A DNA stretch of 64,000 nt from an uncultured Oscillospiraceae bacterium (GCA_944385445.1 CALWXF010000009.1:1-64000); one strand, 5' to 3'; shown: positions 46,103 to 55,670, numbered from the stretch's first letter. Notes: generated from the letters alone by a model not told the origin. Numbers and translations: made by a program.

Positions 46103-46473
46103 GCGGCACGAAAAAATTGGTCCTGGCCCTGTCTCTGGCGGTGCTTCTGATCTGCGGCATCGTGGCGGGCGGACGCATGGCCAACAGCTCCCCCACCTAC
46201 GACGGCACCAACACCGACCTGGTGGGGCTGTACGAGGACCCCAGCTCCTATGACAACACCCAAGCCGACGGCGCCGCCGCCATCATGGTCAACGAGAACC
46301 TGGAAAAGACCGCCGCCGACAACGTGGTCTTTTCCGTGGTGTTCAACTTCCGTGGTTACGATACCATGGGTGAGAGCTTCATTCTCATCGCCGCCATCGC
46401 AGGCTCCCTGGTCATCCTGCGCAAGGCTGCCCATTCTGTGAAAAAGGAGGATCAAGGCCATGAAGACCTATAA
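46099..46473 (+). CDS. MbhE-type hydrogenase membrane subunit
   Basis: A 124-residue protein with a signal-anchor helix (residues 6-25), an outer loop (SPTYDGTNTDLVGLYEDPSS) and a conserved FNFRGYDTMGESFILIAAIAGSLVILRK segment, which is the DUF/MrpA-MrpB junction type seen in MbhE. It overlaps the following gene by 14 bases. Confidence 0.85.
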   Translation: MSGTKKLVLALSLAVLLICGIVAGGRMANSSPTYDGTNTDLVGLYEDPSSYDNTQADGAAAIMVNENLEKTAADNVVFSVVFNFRGYDTMGESFILIAAIAGSLVILRKAAHSVKKEDQGHEDL

Positions 46474-46921
46474 AAAGACCCACCCCATTTCCCGCTGCGC
46501 CTCCGACCTGTTCCTCCCTCTGGCCTGCGTGTTTGGCTGCTATGTGGTGCTCCACGGCAGCACCAGCCCCGGCGGCGGTTTCCAGGGCGGCGTGCTGGTG
46601 GCCAGCGCCATTTTGCTGGTGTACCTGGGGTACGGCGGCTGGGGGGTCAAGCACTCCTTCAACGAGCACATGCTCCACTCCAGTGAGACGGTGGCAGAGA
46701 TCATGTATGTGGTCATCGCCTTAGTGGGTGTGTTTACCGGATTGAACTTCTGCGTCAACTTCGTCTTTGCCGGACAACAGGTGGACACCAGCATCCTGAT
46801 GAACGATGCGGTGGGCTACCACGTCATGGCGGGCATCACCTGTCTGCTCATCATGATGCTCAGTGTCCTGGAAGACGACAAGGACGAGTCTTCCCAGGAA
46901 AAGGGGGATGATGCGGCATGA
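46460..46921 (+). CDS. MnhB-domain antiporter subunit (MbhF-type)
   Basis: A 153-residue MrpB/MnhB protein with four helices. The STSPGGGFQGGVLVASAILLVYL stretch is the family signature. A charged tail (EDDKDESSQEKGDDAA) faces the cytoplasm. It corresponds to MbhF. Confidence 0.92.
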   Translation: MKTYKKTHPISRCASDLFLPLACVFGCYVVLHGSTSPGGGFQGGVLVASAILLVYLGYGGWGVKHSFNEHMLHSSETVAEIMYVVIALVGVFTGLNFCVNFVFAGQQVDTSILMNDAVGYHVMAGITCLLIMMLSVLEDDKDESSQEKGDDAA

Positions 46922-47268
46922 TATTCACCAATTACCTGGTCTGCTTTGTTCTCATCGCCCTGGGCATCTACTGTATGGTGACCAAGAAGAACCTCTTTAA
47001 GATTTGCGTGGGCATGGGTCTGGTGGACTACGGCGTCAACCTGCTCATCGTCTCGGTGGGCTTCCACGCCGGCGGCACCGCCCCCATCTTCAACATCTCG
47101 GAACTCACCCGGGACTCCTTCTTTGTAGACCCCATTCCCCAGGCCCTCACCCTCACCTCCATCGTCATCGGCGCATGTACCACCGCCATGACTCTGAGCC
47201 TGATCATCATGCTCTACAAGCAATACGGTACCCTGGAGTCGGACCAGATTAGGAGGTTACGAGGATGA
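46918..47268 (+). CDS. NuoK/MnhC-like antiporter subunit (MbhG-type)
   Basis: A 116-residue three-helix protein of the MrpC/NuoK type, with GIYCMVTKKNLFKICVGMGLVDYGVNLLI, DPIPQALTLTSIVIGACTTAMTLSLII and a cytoplasmic end. The conserved Pro-Gln-Ala-Leu-Thr-Leu-Thr is characteristic. It overlaps both neighbours. Confidence 0.93.
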   Translation: MIFTNYLVCFVLIALGIYCMVTKKNLFKICVGMGLVDYGVNLLIVSVGFHAGGTAPIFNISELTRDSFFVDPIPQALTLTSIVIGACTTAMTLSLIIMLYKQYGTLESDQIRRLRG

Positions 47269-49205
47269 CATTCGATTTTTCTAACTTCATCAATAACTTC
47301 CCCATCCTGGCCATCATGTCCCTGTTTTTAGGGGCCTTTGTCTCCTCTCTGGTGGGGCGGCGCAGCGCCAAGGTGCGCAACACCGTGGTGTTTCTCTCCA
47401 TGCTCATCTCCCTGGTGCTCATTCTCGCCCTCATCAAGCCGGTGCTGCTGGAGGGCAAGATCATCAACTACTGGCTGGGCAACTGGGAGCCGGTAAACGG
47501 CTGGGCCTTCGGCAACAGCCTGGAAGTGGACGCTCTGAGCCTGTTCTTCGCCCTCATTGTGGTGGTGGCCGTGTTCGTCTCCGGCGTCTACTCCTTCTTC
47601 TACATGAGTCATGACGACTCCCTGGTCAACTACTACACCCTGTTTTTGATGCTGTCCGGCTCTGTGCTGGGCCTGGTGCTGTCCGGGGACCTCTTCAACA
47701 TGTTCGTCATGATCGAGATCATGACCTTCACCGCCGTGGCCCTCACCGCCTTCCGCAACCACTACGAGGGGGCTCTGGAGGGCGCCTTCAAGTACCTGGT
47801 GGTGGGCTCTCTGGGCTCCACCTCGGTGCTCATCGGCATCGCCCTCATCTACTCCCAGATGCACACCCTGAATCTGGCCCAGATCGCTGCCATGCTTCCC
47901 GGGTACGATTCTCCGGTGATCCTCATCGCCTTTGCCTTCCTCTTTGTGGGCTTTGGCTCCAAGGCCTTCCTCTTCCCCTTCCACCCCCTGGCCGCTGACG
48001 CCCACGCCGTGGCCCCCGCCTCCATCTCCCTGATGATCTCGGGCGTTCTGACCAAGTGCGGCGTGTACGGCATCATCCGCCTGTGCTACTGCCTGTACCA
48101 GAACATGGATCAGACCTTCGTGCAGTACTTCGTCACCGGCATCGGGGTCATCAGCATGTTCGTGTGCGTCACCATGGCCTTCAACCAGCACAACTTCAAG
48201 CGGCTGCTGGCCTTCCACTCCATCTCCCAGGTGGGGTATGTGATCACCGTCATCGGCCTGGGCTCCGCTCTGGGCATGTCCGCCGGTCTGTTCCACGCCA
48301 TGAACCACACCATTTTCAAGGGCCTGTTGTTCCTCACCGCCGGTGCGGTCCAGCACGCCACCGGAAGCCTGGACCTGGACGAGCTGGGCGGGCTCTCCAA
48401 GAAAATGCCCGGCACCTGCGCCCTCTTCCTCATCGGCGCCGCCTCCATCAGCGGCCTGCCCCCCTTCAACGGCTTTGCCTCCAAGTGGATGATCTATCAG
48501 GCCACCTTCCAGAAGGCGGGAGAGACAGGCAACTTCTTCTTCGTGGTGGTGTGCGTGGCCGCCCTCATCACCAGCGTGCTCACCCTGGCCTCCTTCATCA
48601 AGGTGGCTCAGAGCGTGTTCTTCGGCCAGCTCAATCTCAAGTTTGCCAATACCAAGGAAGTCTCTCTGGGCATGCGCATTCCCATGTGGATTCTGGCCGC
48701 CCTGTGCATCCTGCCCGGCCTGTTCCCCGACAAGGTGCAGCAGTGGCTGCTCACCCCCGCCACCCAGGCGGCCATGAATGCCCCCGGGTACATCGACGCC
48801 GCCATGGGTTCCGGGTACGCCGCCTCCTTTGCCATCCCGGCCTACCAGCCCCAGCAGATTTTCCTGTCCGGGGCCTGGCAGCCCGTGATGTGGCTGCTGC
48901 TCCTCATCTCCGTGACCCTGGCTGTGTGCATCGTGGCCCTGCTGGGCGGGGACGAGAAGGCCACTGTCACCTCGGAGATTTCCGCCGACACCGACTGCGA
49001 CCCCAAGTACGACTCCTTCTTCTCCGGTGAGGCCAGCGTGTACTCCCAGGTGGGAGGCAGCGACCTGTTCTGGGGCTTCAAGCACAACTGGAGACGTTAC
49101 TTCTCCTTCATGCACGACTGGCACAGCGGCGTGGTCAACGACTACACCCTGTACGGCACCGCCGCCATCGCTGTGGCTCTGGTGCTGTGCGTCATCTTTC
49201 TGTAA
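47265..49205 (+). CDS. NuoL/M- and MrpD-like antiporter subunit with C-terminal extension (MbhH-type)
   Basis: This 646-residue protein with about 14-16 helices belongs to the proton-translocating antiporter-like family. The Glu-containing helix (MFVMIEIMTFTAVALTAF), the Lys-containing helix (FGSKAFLFPFHPLAADAHAVAPASIS) and the His/Lys-rich middle (QHNFKRLLAFHSISQVGY) are present. After the usual end at about residue 520 it continues for about 125 residues with a last amphipathic stretch (WGFKHNWRRYFSFMHDWH) and one helix. That part recalls MbhI, which is a separate protein in Pyrococcus. Confidence 0.93.
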   Translation: MTFDFSNFINNFPILAIMSLFLGAFVSSLVGRRSAKVRNTVVFLSMLISLVLILALIKPVLLEGKIINYWLGNWEPVNGWAFGNSLEVDALSLFFALIVVVAVFVSGVYSFFYMSHDDSLVNYYTLFLMLSGSVLGLVLSGDLFNMFVMIEIMTFTAVALTAFRNHYEGALEGAFKYLVVGSLGSTSVLIGIALIYSQMHTLNLAQIAAMLPGYDSPVILIAFAFLFVGFGSKAFLFPFHPLAADAHAVAPASISLMISGVLTKCGVYGIIRLCYCLYQNMDQTFVQYFVTGIGVISMFVCVTMAFNQHNFKRLLAFHSISQVGYVITVIGLGSALGMSAGLFHAMNHTIFKGLLFLTAGAVQHATGSLDLDELGGLSKKMPGTCALFLIGAASISGLPPFNGFASKWMIYQATFQKAGETGNFFFVVVCVAALITSVLTLASFIKVAQSVFFGQLNLKFANTKEVSLGMRIPMWILAALCILPGLFPDKVQQWLLTPATQAAMNAPGYIDAAMGSGYAASFAIPAYQPQQIFLSGAWQPVMWLLLLISVTLAVCIVALLGGDEKATVTSEISADTDCDPKYDSFFSGEASVYSQVGGSDLFWGFKHNWRRYFSFMHDWHSGVVNDYTLYGTAAIAVALVLCVIFL

Positions 49206-49219
49206 AGGGGGTACCTGAC

Positions 49220-50182
49220 ATGACAACTCTTCTCTGGACAATTTTCCATGTACTGGTATTCCCCGGTCTGCTGTTCTGTGTGGTGGTGGGGCTGCTGCTG
49301 GCGGGCCTGGACCGCAAGCTGGTGGCCCGGATGCAAAACCGGGTGGGCCCGCCCCTGCTCCAGCCCTGGTATGACTTTCTCAAGTGCTGCGGCAAGGAGA
49401 CCATCATCCCCCGCCACGCCCGCCGTGGCCTGTTCCTGGCCGCTCCGGTGCTGGGCTTTGCCGCCCTCATTACCGCAGCCCTGTTTATCCCCGTGTTCTC
49501 CTACTCCGTGTACTCTACCTCTGCGGACTTGGTGGTCATCCTCTACCTGCTGACGGTGGTGGGCGTGTCCATGATCGTGGGCGCTGCCGCCTCCGGCTCC
49601 CCCTTCGCCGGGGTGGGCCTGAGTCGTGAGATGGTGGCCATGATCTCCTACGAGCTGCCCTTCGTGCTGGTGATGCTGGCCGTGGGCCGCATGGCGGGTG
49701 TGGGCACCCCTCTGGGCGTCACCTTCTCCCTCCAGGCCATTGTGGACTGGCAGGCCGCCAACGGCAACCTGCTGTTCCACTGGAGCATGATTCCCGCCGC
49801 CCTGGCCATGCTCTTCGTCATCCCCTGCGAGATCGGCATGCACCCCTTTGACATCGCCGAGGCGGAGACTGAGATCTGCGAGGGCACCCTGGCCGAGTAC
49901 AGCGGCCCCCCCGCCGGCCTGTTCCGGCTCACCCACTGCGTGAAAATGTACGTCATGTGCGCACTCTTCTGCGTGCTGTTCCTGGGCGGCATCTCCACCG
50001 GGTACGCCGCTCTGGACGCCCTGGTGATGGTGGTCCTCAGCGTGGTGCTCACCTTTGTGACCATGAGCGTACCCCACGCCGTGTGCGCCCGGTTCAAGGT
50101 GGAACAAGTGTTCAAATTCTACTGGACGGTGGTGGCCGGTCTGGCCCTCATCAGTCTCATTCTGGTCTGGCTGGGCCTGTAA
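49220..50182 (+). CDS. NuoH-like hydrogenase membrane subunit (MbhM/EchB-type)
   Basis: This 320-residue protein with eight helices links the hydrogenase arm to the antiporter arm. LLAGLDRKLVARMQNRVGPPLLQPWYDFLKC is the complex I ND1/NuoH signature, and PFDIAEAETEICEGTLAEYSGPPAGLF is the conserved acidic loop. ATG 49220 follows AAAGGGGGT. Confidence 0.95.
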   Translation: MTTLLWTIFHVLVFPGLLFCVVVGLLLAGLDRKLVARMQNRVGPPLLQPWYDFLKCCGKETIIPRHARRGLFLAAPVLGFAALITAALFIPVFSYSVYSTSADLVVILYLLTVVGVSMIVGAAASGSPFAGVGLSREMVAMISYELPFVLVMLAVGRMAGVGTPLGVTFSLQAIVDWQAANGNLLFHWSMIPAALAMLFVIPCEIGMHPFDIAEAETEICEGTLAEYSGPPAGLFRLTHCVKMYVMCALFCVLFLGGISTGYAALDALVMVVLSVVLTFVTMSVPHAVCARFKVEQVFKFYWTVVAGLALISLILVWLGL

Positions 50183-50196
50183 GGAGGGACAAGGAA

Positions 50197-50646
50197 ATGT
50201 TTCAACGAATGATTGACAAGAGCATGGCCAAAAGTCCCTGGATCTTCCACATCAATGCAGGCTCCTGCAACGGCTGTGACATCGAACTGGTGTCGGTGCT
50301 CACCCCCCGGTACGACGCTGAGCGGCTGGGCTTCCGCCTCACCGGAACCCCCAGGCAAGCGGACATCGTGGTGGTCAGCGGCCCCGTCACCTCTCAGACG
50401 AAGGACCGCCTGGTGCGCACCCTGGCCCAGGTACCAGAACCCCGGGTGGTGGTGAGCTTGGGCTCCTGCCCCCGCTCCGGCAATGTGTTTAAGGGCAGCT
50501 ACTGCGTGGACGGCCCCCTGGAGAAGTACACCCATGTGGACGTGTCCGTGGGCGGCTGCACCCCCAAGCCCGAGGCCATCATGGCCGCTCTGGCCAAGGC
50601 CTCCGAAATTCTGGCTGAAAAGCGGAAGGAGATGCGTCAGGCATGA
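50197..50646 (+). CDS. NuoB-like hydrogenase small subunit (MbhJ/EchC-type)
   Basis: This 149-residue protein carries the proximal 4Fe-4S cluster. Ligands are Cys24 and Cys27 in GSCNGCDIE, one Cys in LGSCPRSGN and one in GGCTPKPEA. It has no signal peptide, so the active site faces the cytoplasm. The gene follows AAGGAGG and AAGGAA and overlaps the ferredoxin gene. Confidence 0.95.
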   Translation: MFQRMIDKSMAKSPWIFHINAGSCNGCDIELVSVLTPRYDAERLGFRLTGTPRQADIVVVSGPVTSQTKDRLVRTLAQVPEPRVVVSLGSCPRSGNVFKGSYCVDGPLEKYTHVDVSVGGCTPKPEAIMAALAKASEILAEKRKEMRQA

Positions 50647-51110
50647 TTCCATACCTCACCAAAGCCCTGGGCAACCTCTTCCGTGCCCCGGCCACCGAGA
50701 AGTTCCCCAAGGGGGAGACTCCCAAGGCAGCCCCCAGCTATCGTGGCCGCATCATCTACCATCCGGAGAGCTGCATCAACTGCGGGCTGTGTATGCGGGT
50801 GTGTGCCCCCCAGTGCATGGAGCGCACCATTGAGCCCCTGCCCAACGGGGACCAGAAAATCACCCTCACCTTCGACCTGACCAGCTGCACCTTCTGCTCC
50901 ATGTGCGCCGACTTCTGTTCCCGTCATTCCATCGAGCTCAGCGATGACTACATGATCGTGGGCACCAAGCCTGAGGACTTCCTGGTCTCCGGCACCTTCA
51001 TCAAGAAGGCGCCGCCCCCCAAGCTGACCCCGGAACAGATCGCCGAGCTGAAGGCCAAGGCAGAGGCCGCCAAAGCCGCCAAGGCGGCAGCCGAGAAAGC
51101 CGATGGCTGA
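50643..51110 (+). CDS. NuoI-like 2x[4Fe-4S] subunit (MbhN/EchF-type)
   Basis: A 155-residue protein with two ferredoxin motifs, CINCGLCMRVC (about 44-54) and CTFCSMCADFC (about 84-94). The second lacks the usual Pro after the last Cys. It takes electrons from soluble ferredoxin. The C-terminus is a Lys/Ala/Glu-rich helix (ELKAKAEAAKAAKAAAEK) that may be a coiled coil. It overlaps hypF by 8 bases. Confidence 0.94.
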   Translation: MIPYLTKALGNLFRAPATEKFPKGETPKAAPSYRGRIIYHPESCINCGLCMRVCAPQCMERTIEPLPNGDQKITLTFDLTSCTFCSMCADFCSRHSIELSDDYMIVGTKPEDFLVSGTFIKKAPPPKLTPEQIAELKAKAEAAKAAKAAAEKADG

Positions 51111-53340
51111 GCGCTCCCGCATTCGCCTGGAGGTGGAGGGGCTGGTGCAGGGGGTGGGTTTTCGCCCCACCGTCCACCGCCTCACCACCCAGCTGGGCCT
51201 GTCCGGCTTCATCCGCAACACCTCCCAGGGGGCGGAGCTGGAGCTGGAGGGGCTTCCAGACCAGGTGGCCCAATTCGTGCCTCTTTTGCAGCAACAGGCC
51301 CCGGTGCTGGCCCGCATTCGCCGGGTCAGCACCGTTTCCATTCCTCCCACGGGAGAGGCAGGCTTTCACATCCTGCCCAGCGTGGGGGAAACCCTCCCTG
51401 ACACCCAGGTGAGCCCTGACGTGGGCATCTGCGATGACTGCCTGCGGGAGATGCAAGACCCCAAGGACCGGCGGTACCGCCACCCCTTTCTCAACTGCAC
51501 CAACTGCGGGCCCCGGTTCACCATTGTCCAAAGCGTGCCCTACGACCGGGAACGCACTGCCATGGGGATGTTCCCCATGTGCCCGGACTGCCAAGGGGAG
51601 TACACCGACATCACCGACCGCCGCTACCACGCCCAGCCCACCTGCTGCCCCAACTGTGGCCCCACCCTCACCTATCTGGATGGGGCGGGAAAGGCCGTGG
51701 AGGGCGACCCCATCCGGCTGACCCAAGAGCAGCTGCGGGCTGGAGGCATTGTGGCAGTGAAGGGGCTGGGGGGCTTCCACCTGGCCTGCGTGCCGGAACA
51801 TGCCTCCCTGCTGCGACAGCGCAAGGAGCGAGAGGGCAAGCCTCTGGCTCTCATGTGTGCCGACCTGGATGCCGCCCGTGCCCTGTGCCACCTCTCCCCC
51901 GAGGAGGAGAAGGCTCTGAACAGCTGGCGGCGTCCCATTGTGCTGCTGAAAAAGCGTGACCCCGCCCCCGATGTGCTCAGCCACACCCCGGAACTGGGGC
52001 TCATGCTCCCCTATACTCCGTTGCACTACCTTTTCATGGAGGGCTTTTCTGCTCTGGTAATGACCTCCGCCAACCCCTCGGACTGTCCCGTGTTCATTGA
52101 TAACCGGGAGGCGGTGGAGGGCTTGCAGGGCATCGCCGACAGCTTTCTCCTCCACAACCGGGACATTGTCACCCGGTGTGACGACTCCCTAATACGAATC
52201 TTCCGAGGAAAAGAGTACCCCTTGCGCCGCAGCCGGGGCTATGTGCCCCAGCCCTTGGAGGTGCCCGGCAACGTCCACGGCCTGCTGGGGTGCGGAGCGG
52301 AACAGAAGGCGGGGTTTGCCCTGGGCAAGGGCCAGGATGCTTTGCTGAGCCAGCACATCGGGGATTTGAAAAACATGGAGACGCTGGAGCACTACCAAAC
52401 CCAGCTCCACCATTTCCGCACCCTCTTTGGGGTGGAGGTGGAAGGGCTGGCCTGTGACCTCCACCCGGACTACCTGTCCACCCAGGTGGCCCAACAGCTG
52501 GCCAAAGTACTAGACGTGCCTCTCACACTGGTACAGCACCACCACGCCCACATGCTCTCCTGCATGGCAGACAATGGCCTCACAGAGACCTGCATCGGCC
52601 TTGTGTGGGACGGCACCGGGCTGGGCACTGATGGCACCATATGGGGGGCCGAGTGCCTGGCAGGAGACGCCCACGGCTTCACCCGTCTGGGCTCCATCTC
52701 CCCCATCCGCCTGCCCGGCGGGGACGCCTGCACCCGGGACCCCCAGCGCATCGCCCACAGCCTGCTGGTGGAGGCAGGGCTGGAAGAACACTCCATCGCC
52801 CCCCAGGCCCAGCTGCTCACCCTACAGCTGAAAGCCGGGCTCAACTGTCCCCCTGCCTCCAGCATGGGGCGGCTCTTTGACGGGGTGTATGCCCTGTTGG
52901 GGGGCTCCTCCCCCGTCCACTACGAGGGGGAGAGCGCCATCCGCCTGGAGCATATGGCCCTAGATGGCATCACTCAGGCCCTCCCGGTGGATGTGGAGAC
53001 GGTGGACGGCGTGTGCCGCCTGAACACCCCCGCCCTCACCGCCGCCCTTTGGGAACGGAAGGCGGCGGGCGATTCCCCAAATCTGCTGGCGGCCCAGTTC
53101 ATGAACGCCATGGTGGAATTGGCCGTGAAGCAGTGCCAATTTGCCCGAGAGTACACCGGGCTGAACCGGGTGGTGCTCTCCGGCGGCGTCTTTCAAAACA
53201 TGTATTTACTGCCCCGTATCCTGGACGCACTGGCCGCTCAGGGTTTCGAGACCTATCACCACTCCCGGGTGTCCACCAACGATGAGGGGATTGCCCTGGG
53301 ACAGCTGATCGCCGCGGCAGCGCGGAGAAAGGAAGGATGA
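51103..53340 (+). CDS. hypF: carbamoyltransferase HypF
   Basis: HypF (745 residues) makes thiocarbamate on HypE from carbamoyl phosphate, the source of the CN ligands. The domains run in order: acylphosphatase-like (VEGLVQGVGFRPTVHRL), two zinc fingers (CDDCLREM, NCTNCGPRF, CPDCQGEY, CCPNCGP), YrdC-like (about 200-380) and Kae1-like with HHHAHMLSCMADN. The full set of domains is present. Confidence 0.97.
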   Translation: MAERSRIRLEVEGLVQGVGFRPTVHRLTTQLGLSGFIRNTSQGAELELEGLPDQVAQFVPLLQQQAPVLARIRRVSTVSIPPTGEAGFHILPSVGETLPDTQVSPDVGICDDCLREMQDPKDRRYRHPFLNCTNCGPRFTIVQSVPYDRERTAMGMFPMCPDCQGEYTDITDRRYHAQPTCCPNCGPTLTYLDGAGKAVEGDPIRLTQEQLRAGGIVAVKGLGGFHLACVPEHASLLRQRKEREGKPLALMCADLDAARALCHLSPEEEKALNSWRRPIVLLKKRDPAPDVLSHTPELGLMLPYTPLHYLFMEGFSALVMTSANPSDCPVFIDNREAVEGLQGIADSFLLHNRDIVTRCDDSLIRIFRGKEYPLRRSRGYVPQPLEVPGNVHGLLGCGAEQKAGFALGKGQDALLSQHIGDLKNMETLEHYQTQLHHFRTLFGVEVEGLACDLHPDYLSTQVAQQLAKVLDVPLTLVQHHHAHMLSCMADNGLTETCIGLVWDGTGLGTDGTIWGAECLAGDAHGFTRLGSISPIRLPGGDACTRDPQRIAHSLLVEAGLEEHSIAPQAQLLTLQLKAGLNCPPASSMGRLFDGVYALLGGSSPVHYEGESAIRLEHMALDGITQALPVDVETVDGVCRLNTPALTAALWERKAAGDSPNLLAAQFMNAMVELAVKQCQFAREYTGLNRVVLSGGVFQNMYLLPRILDALAAQGFETYHHSRVSTNDEGIALGQLIAAAARRKEG

Positions 53341-53342
53341 CT

Positions 53343-53561
53343 ATGTGTCTGGCCGTGCCCCTGCGGCTCATTGAAATTCACGATAAGGAGGGTATTGCCG
53401 AAGCAGGTGGCATGCGCCGCTCGGTGCGCCTGGACTTCATCCGGGAGCCCCAGGTGGGGGACTATGTGCTGGTCCACGCCGGGTTTGCCATGGAGCGACT
53501 CAGCGAGGAACAGGCCCTGCAAAACCTGCAAGCCCTCCGGGAGGTGGCCGATGCTCTGTGA
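53343..53561 (+). CDS. hypC: hydrogenase maturation chaperone HypC
   Basis: HypC (72 residues) escorts the Fe(CN)2CO unit with HypD to the large subunit. It must begin Met-Cys, because Cys2 becomes the functional N-terminus. The ATG at 53343 gives MCLAVPLRLIEI and lies 6 bases after AAGGAAGG, so the ATG at 53337 is rejected. VGDYVLVHAGFAMERL is the family C-terminal block. Confidence 0.95.
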   Translation: MCLAVPLRLIEIHDKEGIAEAGGMRRSVRLDFIREPQVGDYVLVHAGFAMERLSEEQALQNLQALREVADAL

Positions 53562-54642
53562 AGCGGATTTTCGCCGCCCCCAGGGCCTGGAGCGGCTGGT
53601 AGAGGCCATTCAGGACCCTCACCTGCCCCCCATGCGCCTCATGGAGGTGTGCGGCACCCACACCATGGCCCTGGCCCGCACCGGGGTGCGGCAGCTGCTT
53701 CCCCCCCAGGTGCAGCTGATCTCCGGGCCCGGCTGCCCGGTGTGCGTCACCCCGGCAAACGTCATGGACGAGGTGCTGCGCATTTCTGCCCTGCCCGGCG
53801 TCACCCTCACCACCTACGGAGACCTGATGCGGGTGCCCGGCTCCAAGCCCGGGTTTGATTTACGGCGGCAAAAGGCCCTGGGCGCAGACATCCAGGTGGT
53901 ATACTCCCCCATGGATGCCCTGGAGCTGGCCAAAGCCCACCCGGAACAACAGGTGGTGTTTCTGGGAGTGGGGTTTGAGACCACCGCCCCCGGCACCGCC
54001 CTGGCGGTGCTGGAGGCCCAGCGGCAGGGACTCAAAAACTTCTCTCTGCTGTGTCTGCTGAAAGCCACGCCCCCCGCCCTCCGGGCCCTGCTGAGCCAAG
54101 AGGACTTCGGGGTGGACGGCTTTCTGTGCCCCGGCCATGTGGCCACCATTTTGGGGGCGGATGCCTTCCAGTTCCTCCCCCAGGAATATGAAAAACCCGC
54201 CGTGGTGGCGGGATTTGAGGCGGGGGACCTGGTGGCCTCCCTCCACCTGCTCATCCAGCAGGTGAAGGGCCACACCCCCAAGTTGGAAAATGAATACACC
54301 CGGGCGGTGTCCCAGGAGGGCAACCAAATGGCCCAGGCGGTGATGGCCCAGGTGCTGGAGCCAAAAGACGACACCTGGCGGGGGTTGGGAGACATCCCCC
54401 TCAGCGGCTTTGGGTTAAAACCGGAGTTTGCCGCCTTTGATGCCGTCGCCCGCTTTGGCTTCTCCCCTGCCCCTCAGACTGCCCCCTCCCCCTGTCGGTG
54501 CGGGGACGTGATCTGTGGGCGCATCGGCCCCAAGGAATGCCCTCTGTTCGGCACCGTGTGCACCCCGGACAACCCGGTGGGGCCGTGCATGGTGTCCGGG
54601 GAGGGGGCCTGTGCCGCCGCCTATCTCTACAGAAGGGAATGA
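53551..54642 (+). CDS. hypD: hydrogenase maturation protein HypD
   Basis: HypD (363 residues) is the iron-sulfur scaffold on which Fe receives CN and CO. Motifs are MEVCGTHTMA, GPGCPVCVTP, PGHVATILG and a C-terminal Cys-rich region CRCGDVICGRIGPKECPLF with the 4Fe-4S ligands. ATG 53551 lies inside hypC's last codons behind GGAGG. Confidence 0.96.
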   Translation: MLCEADFRRPQGLERLVEAIQDPHLPPMRLMEVCGTHTMALARTGVRQLLPPQVQLISGPGCPVCVTPANVMDEVLRISALPGVTLTTYGDLMRVPGSKPGFDLRRQKALGADIQVVYSPMDALELAKAHPEQQVVFLGVGFETTAPGTALAVLEAQRQGLKNFSLLCLLKATPPALRALLSQEDFGVDGFLCPGHVATILGADAFQFLPQEYEKPAVVAGFEAGDLVASLHLLIQQVKGHTPKLENEYTRAVSQEGNQMAQAVMAQVLEPKDDTWRGLGDIPLSGFGLKPEFAAFDAVARFGFSPAPQTAPSPCRCGDVICGRIGPKECPLFGTVCTPDNPVGPCMVSGEGACAAAYLYRRE

Positions 54643-54648
54643 CCCAGG

Positions 54649-55650
54649 ATGGAACCACAATATATCACCTTAGACCACGGCAGCGGCGGAGGCCGCACCG
54701 CCCAGCTCATTGCCGAGCTGCTCCTTCCCGCCTTCCAAAACCCCCACCTGGCCCCCCTGGGGGACGGGGCATTGCTGGATGTCAGCGGCCCCCTGGCATT
54801 CTCCACCGACAGCTTTGTCATTGACCCCATCTTCTTTCCCGGCGGGGACATCGGCAAGCTGGCGGTGTGCGGCACCGTCAACGACCTTTCTATGTGCGGG
54901 GCAGTTCCCAAATATCTGAGCCTGGGCATGATCCTGGAAGAGGGCTTCCCGGTGGAGGATTTGAAGCGCATCATCACCTCTCTGGCCCACACTGCCACCT
55001 CCTGTGGGGTGCAGGTGGTCACCGGGGACACCAAGGTGGTGGAGCGTGGCCACGGCCACGGGATTTACCTCAATACCTCCGGCATCGGGGAGGTGAAATG
55101 GCCGGGGTTGTCCCCCCAGGCCATCCGGGAGGGAGATCAAATTCTGGTGAGCGGCACCGTGGGCGACCACGGCACCGCCGTGATGCTGGCTCGAAGTGGG
55201 ATGCTCCAAGGGGACGAGCTGGTCTCCGACTGTATGCCCCTCAATCAGCTGGCCGCTGCGGCTCTGTCTGTGGGGGGCGTGCGGGTGCTCCGGGACCCCA
55301 CCCGGGGCGGCGTGGCCACGGTGCTCAATGAGTTTGTGGAGGGCACTTCTCTGTGCGCCCAGGTGCAGGAGGACGCCGTGCCGGTGCGGCCCCAGGTGGA
55401 GGCCGCCTGCTCGCTGTTGGGCTTAGACCCCCTGTACTGCGCCAACGAAGGCAAGCTGCTGGCGGTGGTCTCTCCCGAAACGGCCCCTGCGGTGCTGGAG
55501 GCCCTGCGATCCACCCCGGGCGGCGAACACGCCGCCATCATCGGCTCCATCACCACCCAATTCCCGGGCCGGGCAGTACTGAAAACCGCCTTTGGGGCCC
55601 ATCGTGTGTTATCCAAGCTATCCGGCGTACTTTTGCCGAGAATCTGTTAA
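54649..55650 (+). CDS. hypE: hydrogenase maturation protein HypE
   Basis: HypE (333 residues) dehydrates the thiocarbamate on its C-terminal Cys to thiocyanate. The chain ends PRIC, with the required last-residue Cys. HGSGGGRTAQLI and GDGALLDV near the start and VVTGDTKVVERG are AIRS/PurM-fold signatures. Six bases separate it from hypD. Confidence 0.97.
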   Translation: MEPQYITLDHGSGGGRTAQLIAELLLPAFQNPHLAPLGDGALLDVSGPLAFSTDSFVIDPIFFPGGDIGKLAVCGTVNDLSMCGAVPKYLSLGMILEEGFPVEDLKRIITSLAHTATSCGVQVVTGDTKVVERGHGHGIYLNTSGIGEVKWPGLSPQAIREGDQILVSGTVGDHGTAVMLARSGMLQGDELVSDCMPLNQLAAAALSVGGVRVLRDPTRGGVATVLNEFVEGTSLCAQVQEDAVPVRPQVEAACSLLGLDPLYCANEGKLLAVVSPETAPAVLEALRSTPGGEHAAIIGSITTQFPGRAVLKTAFGAHRVLSKLSGVLLPRIC

Positions 55651-55670
55651 ACAAGTGAGGGGATGTCACC

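Noticed and set aside
53337-53342. Upstream ATG as the hypC start
   Set aside because: It would put Thr-Met before Cys, but HypC needs Cys directly after the initiator Met, and the ribosome binding site fits the later ATG.
54649-55650. SelD (selenophosphate synthetase) reading of the AIRS-fold gene
   Set aside because: The C-terminal PRIC ending and the Hyp operon context identify HypE; the N-terminal Sec/Cys motif of SelD is absent.
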